Assembly (NCBI RefSeq): GCF_900113135.1
Contig: NZ_FOOH01000004.1
Coordinates: forward strand, 123,286-187,285
Length of the DNA stretch: 64,000 nt
Direction of reading: 5' to 3'
Source: Salegentibacter agarivorans
Lineage (GTDB): Bacteria > Bacteroidota > Bacteroidia > Flavobacteriales > Flavobacteriaceae
Shown: piece after piece, positions 56,301-64,000 of the stretch
How the letters are laid out: each line of letters opens with the position of its first letter
Position numbering within the stretch: the stretch's first letter is position 1
The notes under the pieces: model-generated
Databases searched by the model: none
What the model was told of the DNA's origin: nothing
What the model saw: only the letters and a program-made list of their open reading frames with translations
Position numbers and translations under genes: made by a program

Positions 56301-57956
56301 ATGACAGCAAAACAAAAACAAGACGAGCTAGGAAAAACCCTCTGGAAAATAGCAGATAGTTTAAGAGGAGCAATGAATGCAGACGATTTTCGTGATTATA
56401 TGCTTTCATTTTTATTCTTACGCTATTTATCGGGTAATTACCAAGAGTCAGTTAAAAAAGAATTAGGTTCAGATTATCCTGAAACTCCAAAAGATGTAAT
56501 GAAAACTATAGGGGTTAGAGTGCCATTACAAATTTGGTATGACGAAAACCCAGAATTTATAAACGAGTTTGAAGCGCAAATGCGTAGAAAGGTACACTAT
56601 GTAATAGAACCGGATTATCTCTGGGGTAGTATTGCAGAAATGGCACGTACCCAACACCCTGATTTATTAAAGACTTTACAAAAAGGCTTCAAGTATATAG
56701 AAAATGAATCTTTTGGTAACTCTTTTAAAGGCTTGTTCTCAGAGATCAACTTAGATTCAGAAAAGCTAGGTAAAAATTATCAAGCACGTAATGAAAAGCT
56801 CTGTAAAATTATCCAGAGAATTGCAGAGGGTATTGAAGATTTTGATACAGATACCGATAGTTTAGGCGATGCCTATGAGTATTTAATAGGTCAATTTGCA
56901 GCAGGTTCGGGAAAAAAAGCAGGCGAATTTTATACTCCTCAACAAATATCAAGTATACTTTCAGAGATCGTTACCTTAGATGGTCAAAACCCAAAGTCTG
57001 GTAAAAAGAAAAAAATTAATAGAGTTTTAGACTTTGCTTGTGGTTCTGGTTCTTTGCTCCTAAATGTAAAAACTAAAATAGAAAATGCAGGGGGTACAAT
57101 AAGCCAGATTTATGGGCAGGAGAAAAACATAACTACTTACAACTTAGCCCGTATGAATATGTTGTTACACGGGGTAAAAGATTCTGAGTTTAAAATTTAT
57201 CACGGTGATACGTTAAAAAATGACTGGCCTATTTTAAATGAAATGAATCCTGCTAAAAAAGTTGAGTTCGATGCTATTGTAGCCAATCCACCCTTTAGCT
57301 TACGTTGGTCACCAAGTGAAACCACAGGAGAAGATTTCCGTTTTAAAAATTATGGCTTAGCACCAAAATCGGCAGCAGATTTCGCTTTCTTATTGCACGG
57401 TTTTCATTTTTTAAGTGATGAAGGTACAATGGCAATCATATTACCGCACGGGGTATTATTTAGAGGAGGAGCAGAGCAACGCATCAGAACCAAATTATTA
57501 AAAGACGGCAACATAGACACAGTGATTGGGTTACCTTCAAATCTGTTTTTCTCTACCGGTATTCCCGTTTGTATTTTAGTACTGAAAAAATGTAAAAAAG
57601 AAGATGATGTATTGTTTATCAATGCAAGCGATGAGGAGAACTATAAAAAGGAGAAACGTCAAAATGTTCTTAGAGACGGTGAAAATGGTGAGCCAAATGA
57701 TATAAAAAGGATAGTTGACACCTACCAAAATAGACCTGATGAAATAGAACGTTATGCGCGCAGGGTATCAATGGAAGAAATTGAAAAGAACGATTTTAAC
57801 CTTAATATTTCAAGATACGTTAGTACAGCTAAACCAGAGCCTATCATCGATTTAAAAAAGGTGAATAGTAAGCTTGTAGATGTAGAGCGAAAAATTAAAG
57901 AGAGCAAGGAAGAGCATAATTCATATTTGAAGGAGTTAGGGCTTGAAGAAATTTGA
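56301..57956 (+). CDS. hsdM: Type I restriction-modification methyltransferase (HsdM)
   Basis: A 551-residue N6-adenine methyltransferase. It starts with the HsdM N-terminal helical domain (LWKIADSLRGAMNADDFRDY), then SAM motif I VLDFACGSGSLL, and catalytic motif IV VANPPFS. It protects host DNA. It sits nine bases after prrC. The order R-S-prrC-M differs from the E. coli prr locus (M-S-C-R), but the gene set is the same. Confidence 0.93.
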   Translation: MTAKQKQDELGKTLWKIADSLRGAMNADDFRDYMLSFLFLRYLSGNYQESVKKELGSDYPETPKDVMKTIGVRVPLQIWYDENPEFINEFEAQMRRKVHYVIEPDYLWGSIAEMARTQHPDLLKTLQKGFKYIENESFGNSFKGLFSEINLDSEKLGKNYQARNEKLCKIIQRIAEGIEDFDTDTDSLGDAYEYLIGQFAAGSGKKAGEFYTPQQISSILSEIVTLDGQNPKSGKKKKINRVLDFACGSGSLLLNVKTKIENAGGTISQIYGQEKNITTYNLARMNMLLHGVKDSEFKIYHGDTLKNDWPILNEMNPAKKVEFDAIVANPPFSLRWSPSETTGEDFRFKNYGLAPKSAADFAFLLHGFHFLSDEGTMAIILPHGVLFRGGAEQRIRTKLLKDGNIDTVIGLPSNLFFSTGIPVCILVLKKCKKEDDVLFINASDEENYKKEKRQNVLRDGENGEPNDIKRIVDTYQNRPDEIERYARRVSMEEIEKNDFNLNISRYVSTAKPEPIIDLKKVNSKLVDVERKIKESKEEHNSYLKELGLEEI

Positions 57957-57992
57957 TTTTTAAAAATCAAAATTTCTTTAATTACAAAAGAA

Positions 57993-58806
57993 ATGAATAA
58001 CCTCATAACATACCAACGCACACTAATAGGCAAAGAGGTAGAACTAGGCTTTTTGTATGTACCTGCGGAAGCACGCACAGAATTACCTAACGAAAACGCA
58101 GAGTTAAATGTGCTGTTACCTAATGCAAAAGCTACTAACGGGCACAGTTATAATTCTGATCATAACCGTATTTTTGGCTTAACCAGTTTTTACAGAGGAA
58201 ATAATCTTATTGCAGGTAGTATTATAGAAGTTGAGGTATCCCAAGAACAAATAAAAATTAAACTAAACAATATCGAGCCGGTATTAGAAGACGACGAAGA
58301 AGAGGAGGATGAAAACTTTATCGATATGTCTGGCTTATCCTCTCAAATGAAAGGGAACATTGGCGAAGATTGGGCAAAAGAAATTATTTTACTTTACAGT
58401 CAGGGCTTACTAAATGTGTATAAGCCGGTAATAGACGATAGAGGTATTGATCGAGAAGCTATACACACCCATTTATTTACAAGTAAAAACCCGTTTTAAC
58501 GTGCATAAGCGTAATCGCTTAATTTTAACTATTAATGGAAATACTTTTAAACCACATCATTCATACTACATTGTCGCTTTTAGTTTCGATCAAAGTAAAA
58601 TGAAAATGAGCGATAAAATATTGCTTATCCCTTGGTTGGAAATAGCCAATCTTGGCGTTCAACTTTCAGACGGGAATTGGCGCATTACCGTATCCATGAC
58701 CGGAGGCAAAACCACCGGAAAATACAAAAACTATTTAGTGAGCAGAGAAGACTTTGTAAATACGTTGTTAGAGCGTATTGAGAATATCAGTTCCATTATT
58801 AAATAA
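57993..58806 (+). pseudogene. PD-(D/E)xK-like accessory gene of the restriction operon, frameshifted
   Basis: The first frame (57993-58499) encodes a beta-rich N-terminal domain, an acidic linker (EDDEEEEDEN), then GNIGEDWAKEIIL and VIDDRGID. The second frame (from about 58450 to 58806) continues with IYLQVKTRF and ends ERIENISSIIK. Joined, they give Glu...Asp...Gln-x-Lys, a restriction-endonuclease-like active site with Gln in place of Glu. A shift within GATCGAG near 58450 breaks the gene and needs two lost bases (mod 3). It lies 36 bases after hsdM. A recent mutation or sequencing error is possible. Confidence 0.6.
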
Positions 58807-59004
58807 ATTTTAGAAAATCTCAGCCACAACGCAAGCTTCTGCTAATTAGAACTGTTTGATTACACAAAAAAGAACAATTTCATAAATTATCACAATAGAA
58901 AAATAATAGAGTATCGATCCCTAACAGGACTTCCACTAATTTTTTAATTTGTATTTATACTCAAATTTATTTCATCTCCATACCTTCGATTTATTCAATT
59001 TTTG
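58807..59004. other. AT-rich gap between restriction genes and integrase fragment
   Basis: No gene, repeat or terminator of note is seen in this stretch. It separates the restriction block from the recombinase remains. Confidence 0.5.
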
Positions 59005-59172
59005 TTATAATAATTCCATATCTTCCCCTACTTTACGCTCGATAACCTTCGCGTATATTTGGGTAGTAGAAAGTTTGTTATGGCCCAACATTTTCGAAAC
59101 CGTTTTTATAGGCTCGCCATTACTAAGGGTTACTGTTGTGGCTAAGGAGTGCCTGGCCATATGGAAGGTTAG
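59005..59172 (-). pseudogene. C-terminal fragment of a second tyrosine recombinase
   Basis: The reading LTFHMARHSLATTV, KMLGHNKLSTTQIYAK, then a stop, is the catalytic end of a phage-type integrase (HxxR, LGH, Tyr). It closely parallels the intact integrase that lies 41 bases to the right. About 56 codons survive of an expected 400 or so. It points to an earlier or tandem element that used the same tRNA site. Confidence 0.75.
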
Positions 59173-59213
59173 CTATACTAATTATGTGGTTTGAACTTAC
59201 CCTTAAATATTCA

Positions 59214-60446
59214 CTAAAAATTTTTAGCACTCAATCGTTCTCTTAAAATTGCCATATCATCACTTATTTTTCGATCTAGAATTTTTGCATAGTGCTGGGT
59301 AGTCTGAAGATTTTTGTGCCCCAGCATCTTACTAACGCTCTCGATAGGAACTCCATTTGAGAGCGTAACTGTAGTAGCAAAAGTATGTCTGGCCAAATGG
59401 AAAGTGAGGTTTTTATTTATGCCACAGATATCTGCAATTTCTTTGATATAAGCATTCATTTTTTGATTGCTTAAAATCGGAATTAAATGCTTTTCACTAA
59501 CTTCGGGATGTGCGGAATATTTCTCTAATATGGCTTCTGCAGTGGGAAGAATTGGAATACTACTTCGAGTTTTAGTTTTAGTTCTATTAGTTTTAATCCA
59601 ACGTTTTCCATCAAAACCGACTACCACTTCTTTTTCTGAGAGTTTCTTTACATCTGCGTAACAAAGCCCGGTGAAGCAGCTAAAGGTAAAAATATCTTTA
59701 ACCAAACTTAAGCGTTCGTTTTTAATTTCCTTGGATATCAAGGCCTGAAGTTCCCCTTCAGTTAAAAACTCCCGATCCACCACCTTTAGTTTACCCTTCC
59801 AGTTCTGAAATGGGTCCCTACTGATCCATTCATTGGTAAAAGCAATGCGGATTATTTTTTTAAAATTTGTTATGTATTTAATCGCTGAATTATGTGCACA
59901 GTTTCTTTCTGTTTTTAAATAATATTCAAACCCGGTAATAAATTTATGATTAACATCTTTCACGGGAATATCAGAAGTTTTGTATTCTTTCTTTATATAT
60001 TCTTCAACGTGCTTTTTAGCCGTTCTATACCTTTCGGCCGTTCCGGCAGCAAAATCTTTCCCAACCAGCCGATCAACCTTATCATTATGATCTTGAAAAA
60101 TCTGCAGAACCATTTTCTGGTTTTTAATCGTTTTTAATTTTTCTTTCCCCGAATATGAATCAATGATATCCTGGGCTGAAAATTGTTTATCGCCAAAAAG
60201 AAAACGCTGGTGAATTCTAAGGATGTCTGCTTTCACCTTGGTGAGATAGTTATTGAGAACTTGAGAATCAGGAGTACCCGGTAACAACTGGGAAAGATTA
60301 TTATCCCAGTCAATAACTCTTATCCTTCTATGTAAACTGCAAGCAGCTCGCTGACCATTAGAATTAACTCTTAAATAAATTGCTCCAAATTCTGGTTTGG
60401 TTCTAATTGGTCGAACAAATAAAGTGTAGCTAAAATGATTTTCCAT
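59214..60446 (-). CDS. Tyrosine recombinase/integrase
   Basis: A 410-residue integrase with an N-terminal arm-binding/SAM-like part (about 1-215) and a catalytic domain with His350, Arg353, His377 and Tyr386 (TTQHYAK). The usual first Arg (box I, TGLR) is Cys in FTGLCYADVKKL, as in other Bacteroidota integrases such as IntDOT, where that Arg is also replaced. It faces away from tRNA-Ser, 253 bases from its 3' end, the usual arrangement for integration into a tRNA. It probably moves the island containing the restriction and conjugation genes. Confidence 0.88.
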   Translation of the reverse strand: MENHFSYTLFVRPIRTKPEFGAIYLRVNSNGQRAACSLHRRIRVIDWDNNLSQLLPGTPDSQVLNNYLTKVKADILRIHQRFLFGDKQFSAQDIIDSYSGKEKLKTIKNQKMVLQIFQDHNDKVDRLVGKDFAAGTAERYRTAKKHVEEYIKKEYKTSDIPVKDVNHKFITGFEYYLKTERNCAHNSAIKYITNFKKIIRIAFTNEWISRDPFQNWKGKLKVVDREFLTEGELQALISKEIKNERLSLVKDIFTFSCFTGLCYADVKKLSEKEVVVGFDGKRWIKTNRTKTKTRSSIPILPTAEAILEKYSAHPEVSEKHLIPILSNQKMNAYIKEIADICGINKNLTFHLARHTFATTVTLSNGVPIESVSKMLGHKNLQTTQHYAKILDRKISDDMAILRERLSAKNF

Positions 60447-60553
60447 AACGTCAATTTTTAGTTCTGATTGAAGTTAAAGATATAAAATAAATACATTTTA
60501 AAATACTGATACAATGGGTTTTAAGTTATTTTTTGTAGGAATTTACTTCCAAA

Positions 60554-60588
60554 TGGTTACACCAAATTGGAATGAGTTGGTGTAACCA
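60554..60588. repeat. Perfect 12-bp inverted repeat between integrase and tRNA
   Basis: Arms TGGTTACACCAA and TTGGTGTAACCA with an 11-base spacer, 108 bases upstream of the integrase start. It could bind the integrase or an excision factor, or form a hairpin in the leader. No copy at the other end of the island was found. Confidence 0.6.
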
Positions 60589-60643
60589 AATTTGCTTCAT
60601 AAAATTTGATTTTAGATAAGTTTATATGATATTGTTAAAAATG

Positions 60644-60679
60644 AAAAAGCCCCAAATCCGTAGGTTTTGGGGCTTTTTG
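60644..60679. terminator. Rho-independent terminator after tRNA-Ser
   Basis: A strong hairpin AAAAAGCCCC(AAA) / (TTT)GGGGCTTTTT. It is 20 bases beyond the tRNA 3' end on the - strand and works in both directions. Confidence 0.8.
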
Positions 60680-60698
60680 TTTCAATTTGTAGTGTAAT

Positions 60699-60786
60699 TG
60701 GCGGAGGAAGAGGGATTCGAACCCCCGGACCTGTTACAGTCAACAGTTTTCAAGACTGCCGCAATCGACCACTCTGCCATTCCTCC
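60699..60786 (-). tRNA. tRNA-Ser (anticodon UGA), CCA encoded
   Basis: An 88-nucleotide tRNA on the - strand. The 5' acceptor GGAGGAA pairs with TTCCTCC, followed by discriminator G and encoded CCA. The anticodon loop CTTGAAA gives UGA. There is a long serine-type variable arm and the T-loop GGTTCGAATCC. The adjacent integrase suggests that the 3' end is the attachment site. I could not find a second copy of that end elsewhere in the window. Confidence 0.93.
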
Positions 60787-61039
60787 AATAAAATGCTAAG
60801 CTTTTCTGCTTAGCGGATGCAAATATAACAAGCTTTTACAAATACACACAAGCTTTTCTATAAGTTTTTTCAGGCTTTTCTCAAACCGCCTAATTATCAG
60901 CCTTTAGCATATTTAATATTTCTTTAGCCCTAAAGTCCCTAATAATTTCTACATTACTGTTTATTAAGCTTTCACCTCTTTTAAAAAATAAAAACCAGTA
61001 CATTTTTAAAAGCCTGATGCATTTTAATCCAATGTTTTT

Positions 61040-61588
61040 ATGAGAAAATTGTCATCACCTATTCATCTCCTTTCCTTAATATTTCTTTTGTCCTTTTTAA
61101 ATATAGACGCCCAGGAACGCTCAGAAAATTTAAATAATCCGGAATCAACATCCAGTAATTTTTACACCTCACGATACAAAATACAAAACACTTTTGATGG
61201 CTTAGGCTATTATAAATTAAACAATCAAACATTTAATTATGAAACCGATAAACTCCTAATCACTTTAAGCGCGGGCATCCTGGAGCAAAACACTATTTTT
61301 AATAACAAGGCTCCCGGATTTCACGGCAGCTTTAGTGCCAATTTTGAATACAAATTTAACCAGCGGTTTAGCTTTTATCTTTTTGGGCGATATTTAACTC
61401 CGTCCTTGAATAATGAAGAACGAATCAGCACTCCACATATGGATCTTCTGTATCCTCAAACAGAAGTTGGTGCCGGGCTAAGAGGAAATTTTAATAATGT
61501 GAATATAGATGTTGGGGCAAGTACCATTTTTGGCAATCAACCCGATATAAATACTTTATTGCGTACAAAAGTATCGGTGGGGTTTTAA
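61040..61588 (+). CDS. Small secreted, probably outer-membrane beta-barrel protein, unknown function
   Basis: A 182-residue protein with a signal peptide ending near NIDAQER. It then shows alternating hydrophobic/polar strands (FSANFEYKFNQRFSFYLFGRY) ending in VSVGF, a C-terminal aromatic typical of outer-membrane barrels. No named family recognised. It appears to be host backbone outside the island. Confidence 0.68.
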   Translation: MRKLSSPIHLLSLIFLLSFLNIDAQERSENLNNPESTSSNFYTSRYKIQNTFDGLGYYKLNNQTFNYETDKLLITLSAGILEQNTIFNNKAPGFHGSFSANFEYKFNQRFSFYLFGRYLTPSLNNEERISTPHMDLLYPQTEVGAGLRGNFNNVNIDVGASTIFGNQPDINTLLRTKVSVGF

Positions 61589-61646
61589 TACTTTTTTTGA
61601 TCAAATTTTTGAGACAGAATAAATTCATTTTTATACTTTTAAACTT

Positions 61647-62348
61647 ATGAAAAAAGTAATTTTAATTTCTGTTGTAATACTTTTAAGCAATTTCTCATTT
61701 GCGCAAAAAACAGAATACGGCGAACTTATGGAACAGGATTGGGCCAATCTTAAAAAGTATAAAACTGAAAATGAAAAAATAATTGAAACTAAAAATTATC
61801 CCGATGTGGTCTTTATGGGTAATTCCATAACCGAAGGCTGGGTAAATGCACAGCCCCAATTCTTCGAAAAAAATAATTTCGCCGGCCGCGGAATAAGTGG
61901 ACAAACAACCCCCCAAATGCTTATTCGGTTTATACCAGATGTGGTAGCACTTAACCCCAAAGCGGTAGTAATTCTTGCTGGCACCAACGACATAGCGGGA
62001 AACACTGGATTTTCTTCCGTAGAAATGATTACCAATAACATTAAGGCAATGGCACAACTTGCCCAGGCCAATAATATTAAAGTTATTCTTGCTTCTATCC
62101 TACCCGTTTACGATTATCCCTGGCGCCCCGGATTGGAACCAGTTCAAAAAATAGCCGAAATCAATACCTGGTTAGCAAAATTTGCCGGGGAAAATAACCA
62201 TACTTATCTAGATCTTTTTACGCCGCTAAAAGATAAAAAAGAAGGTTTACCCAAACAATATTCAGAAGATGGGGTTCACCCAAATCTAGCAGGTTATAAA
62301 GTTATGGCTCCACTTACAAAAGAAACAATAGAAAAAGTACTAAACTAG
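61647..62348 (+). CDS. Secreted SGNH/GDSL-type hydrolase
   Basis: A 233-residue protein with a signal peptide ending near SFAQK. Catalytic blocks: Ser in FMGNSITEGW (block I), Gly in GRGISG (block II), Asn in AGTNDIAGN (block III), and Asp/His in DGVHPN (block V). It is an esterase/lipase or acetylhydrolase of the SGNH superfamily, acting in the periplasm. The substrate is unknown; carbohydrate or lipid esters are common for this subgroup. Confidence 0.88.
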   Translation: MKKVILISVVILLSNFSFAQKTEYGELMEQDWANLKKYKTENEKIIETKNYPDVVFMGNSITEGWVNAQPQFFEKNNFAGRGISGQTTPQMLIRFIPDVVALNPKAVVILAGTNDIAGNTGFSSVEMITNNIKAMAQLAQANNIKVILASILPVYDYPWRPGLEPVQKIAEINTWLAKFAGENNHTYLDLFTPLKDKKEGLPKQYSEDGVHPNLAGYKVMAPLTKETIEKVLN

Positions 62349-62553
62349 CAACAATCACTGGAAAAGCTAATTAAGAATTATGGGAAATATATTCCCAAGT
62401 AAATCTTAATTTATATAGATCTCCATTGTCGTTGGGAAAAGAATTTTTTGAAGACCTCTCTGAAAATTAATCCGAAACTGCTATCTTGCTGCGACTTTAA
62501 TAAAAACTTCGGGATTATTTAACGAAGTATCTAATAAAAAAATTACATAAACT

Positions 62554-63558
62554 ATGAAAAAAATGCTTTTAGTGGCCGTAACTGCCGGAGTGGTAGCCTG
62601 TGGCACACAAAAAAATGTTGAAAATGCAAACCCGATGGAGTATGCTGAAACCATTACAACATCTGAATTACAAAATAATCTTACCACTTTTGCAAGTGAC
62701 GAGTACGAAGGTAGAAATACCGGAGAACCGGGACAGAAAAAAGCAGCCGAATTTATTGTAAATGAATATCAAAAAATGGGGATTGAAGCGCCAGAAGGAT
62801 ATTCAAACTACTACCAGGAAATTCCAACTGAATTCTTTAACGGAAATCTTAAAGCTTCAGAAAATGTATTGGGATATATTAAGGGAAGTGAAAAACCTGA
62901 AGAAATCTTAGTGATCACCTCACATTACGATCACGTAGGTGTAGATGATGAAGGGAATATCTTTAATGGAGCAGACGACGGTGGTTCTGGCCCAATGGCT
63001 ATCCTGGAAGTTGCTGAGGCGTTTAAAGAAGCTCAAAAAGATGGATATACTCCTAAAAGATCTATCCTTTTTATCCATTTAACCGGTGAAGAAAAAGGCC
63101 TTTTAGGCTCAAAATATTATGTAGAAAATCCTGTATTTCCTTTAGCTAATACCGTTGCCAATCTTAATATGGATATGATTGGCCGTATAGACAAGGATCA
63201 CGAAGGGAACGATAATTATATTTACCTTATAGGAAGTGATAAATTAAGTACAGATCTTCACGAACTTAGTGAAAATGTGAATTCAGAATATATGAATATG
63301 GAACTGGATTATACTTATAATGATGAAAATGATCCTAACCGTTTTTATTACCGAAGTGACCATTACAACTTCGCGAAAAATAATATTCCGGTAATTTTTT
63401 ACTTTAACGGGGTTCACCCAGATTATCACAAACCAACAGATACCGCTGAAAAAATTGAATATGAAGCTTTAAAGAAAAGAGCACAATTAGTTTTTCTTAC
63501 TGCCTGGGAAATCGCTAACCGCGATGAAAGACTGGTTGTAGATAAAGCTGAAGAATAA
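62554..63558 (+). CDS. M28-family zinc aminopeptidase, lipoprotein
   Basis: A 334-residue lipoprotein (lipobox VVAC) of the M28 family. Metal ligands are His and Asp in TSHYDHVG and NGADDGGSG, catalytic Glu and ligand Glu in HLTGEEKGLLGS, Asp in NLNMDMIGR, and the final His in NGVHPDYHKP. It likely trims peptides in the periplasm. It is separate from the upstream SGNH gene (205 bases) and is followed by a hairpin-rich tail. Confidence 0.92.
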   Translation: MKKMLLVAVTAGVVACGTQKNVENANPMEYAETITTSELQNNLTTFASDEYEGRNTGEPGQKKAAEFIVNEYQKMGIEAPEGYSNYYQEIPTEFFNGNLKASENVLGYIKGSEKPEEILVITSHYDHVGVDDEGNIFNGADDGGSGPMAILEVAEAFKEAQKDGYTPKRSILFIHLTGEEKGLLGSKYYVENPVFPLANTVANLNMDMIGRIDKDHEGNDNYIYLIGSDKLSTDLHELSENVNSEYMNMELDYTYNDENDPNRFYYRSDHYNFAKNNIPVIFYFNGVHPDYHKPTDTAEKIEYEALKKRAQLVFLTAWEIANRDERLVVDKAEE

Positions 63559-63571
63559 ATTTTCTTTCGTC

Positions 63572-63658
63572 AAGCTGAGCTTGTTTCAGCTTCTAACTTG
63601 TTTTTATTGACAATTTAGATCTCCGAAAATTTCGGAGCAGGCTCTGAAATAAATTCAG
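63572..63658. repeat. Cluster of three short hairpins after the M28 gene
   Basis: Inverted repeats AAGCTGA/TCAGCTT (63572-63592), CTCCGAAA-A-TTTCGGAG (63621-63637) and CTGAA/TTCAG (63644-63658). This arrangement resembles dispersed intergenic palindromes of marine flavobacteria and may help end the transcript. Confidence 0.5.
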
Positions 63659-63747
63659 GATGACATTTAAAACTTTTAAGTACCAACTAATCAAGTAGGG
63701 TGAAGATAATAAATATTTGAGCATTTATTATCTTCATCCCTCTTCCA

Positions 63748-63778
63748 GAACCGTGCATACGGGTCTCGTACACGGCTC
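63748..63778 (-). ncRNA. Group II intron domain V
   Basis: The 31-base segment begins GAGCCGTGTACGAGACCC and ends CACGGTTC. It forms the short conserved hairpin with a catalytic AGC-like triad (GAGCC) that identifies bacterial group II introns with LtrA-like maturases. Confidence 0.82.
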
Positions 63779-63781
63779 ATG

Positions 63782-64000
63782 TTAAATCTTATTCAGTACT
63801 GTTTGATAGTACTGATGCAAAGTGTTCCCTTCAACTGTGTCCATTGCGTACAACCCTAATTCTGAGAAGTACTTATTTGGCAGGGCATAGTGTATTAAAT
63901 TGGTGGAGGAGTTTCTCCATCGGGTTACCGATATCTTCAGAAAATTCCCCTTATAACCCATACGCCTTAGTTGTCGGTGAAGAGGTTTCCAGCTTTTCCA
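63782..64000 (-). CDS. Group II intron reverse transcriptase/maturase, C-terminal part
   Basis: The last 72 codons of the intron protein are visible. The frame begins WKSWKPLHRQLRRMGYKG and ends QTVLNKI before a TAA, four bases upstream of domain V. The WK..RRIK-like start and the YALPNKYFSELGL segment are typical of the C-terminal thumb/maturase end in Bacteroidota introns. The catalytic reverse transcriptase motifs lie beyond the right edge. Confidence 0.8.
   Translation of the reverse strand, partial: WKSWKPLHRQLRRMGYKGNFLKISVTRWRNSSTNLIHYALPNKYFSELGLYAMDTVEGNTLHQYYQTVLNKI

Larger units (their letters stand above)
63695..64000 (-). mobile_element. 3' end of a group II intron (partial, runs off the window)
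   Basis: On the - strand the order is the end of the maturase frame, a domain V-type hairpin, then a domain VI stem (GAAGATAATAAAT / ATTTATTATCTTC), ending near CCCTAC at 63695. Domains I-IV and most of the coding frame are outside the window. The intron is inserted downstream of the M28 gene in non-coding DNA. Confidence 0.82.

Noticed and set aside
60699..60786. Search for a direct repeat of the tRNA-Ser 3' end as the left attachment site
   Set aside because: No second copy of the acceptor/T-arm sequence was seen in the window, so the left end of the island cannot be placed.

Overview
The window looks like a marine Flavobacteriaceae chromosome (Bacteroidota). It carries SusC/SusD, CTnDOT-type Tra proteins (TraE-N), RteC, a BfmA-type mobilization protein, DUF6520 and DUF7793 families, lipoproteins with Bacteroidota-style lipoboxes, and red-algal galactan enzymes. 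By eye, the base composition changes between blocks: the restriction-modification block is clearly more AT-rich than the polysaccharide block, which suggests accessory DNA assembled from several sources.

Region 1 (1-12.8 kb, + strand) is a compact agar/porphyran catabolic operon. It encodes a zinc-type dehydrogenase, a KduD-like SDR, a sulfatase, an aldehyde dehydrogenase, a mandelate racemase/enolase-family cycloisomerase, an aldose epimerase, a RhaT-like transporter, a GH16 beta-agarase lipoprotein, a GH16 beta-porphyranase lipoprotein and a GH2 exo-enzyme. Together these match the bacterial route that turns 3,6-anhydro-L-galactose into 2-keto-3-deoxy-gluconate (KDG). Region 2 (12.8-20.4 kb) is a decaying sugar-acid block. 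It has an intact SSS symporter and RidA, surrounded by broken genes: a TIM-barrel isomerase, PhzF, a DUF1593 protein, KDPG aldolase, KDG kinase and an altronate dehydratase tail. Two diverged direct repeats of about 170 bp bracket 15.5-20.6 kb.

Region 3 (20.6-37 kb) is the transfer and replication core of an integrative conjugative element. On the + strand lie SSB, RadC, a BfmA-like protein, a relaxase and a coupling protein. On the - strand lie a tra operon (E-F-G-I-J-K-M-N plus a small protein), a degenerate EEP nuclease, a DnaC-like/DnaD-like pair, an HTH protein and RteC. Region 4 (37-49.2 kb) holds an oxoamine synthase-GNAT fusion, a DUF7793 protein and an AraC regulator. It continues with a MauE-like membrane protein, a two-cysteine DUF6520 secreted peptide, an M16 protease, SusD and SusC. 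This is a candidate peptide or small-molecule system.

Region 5 (50-58.8 kb) is a type I restriction-modification operon (hsdR-hsdS-prrC-hsdM) containing a PrrC anticodon nuclease with its catalytic residues in place, followed by a frameshifted nuclease-like gene. Region 6 (59-60.8 kb) has an integrase fragment, an intact tyrosine recombinase and tRNA-Ser(UGA). This is probably the right end of the island, inserted at the tRNA 3' end. Region 7 (61-63.6 kb) looks like host backbone, with a small outer-membrane-type protein, an SGNH hydrolase and an M28 peptidase lipoprotein. The 3' end of a group II intron on the - strand runs off the right edge. The left end of the island is not identifiable and may lie outside the window, so it remains unproven that the agar genes travel on the same element.
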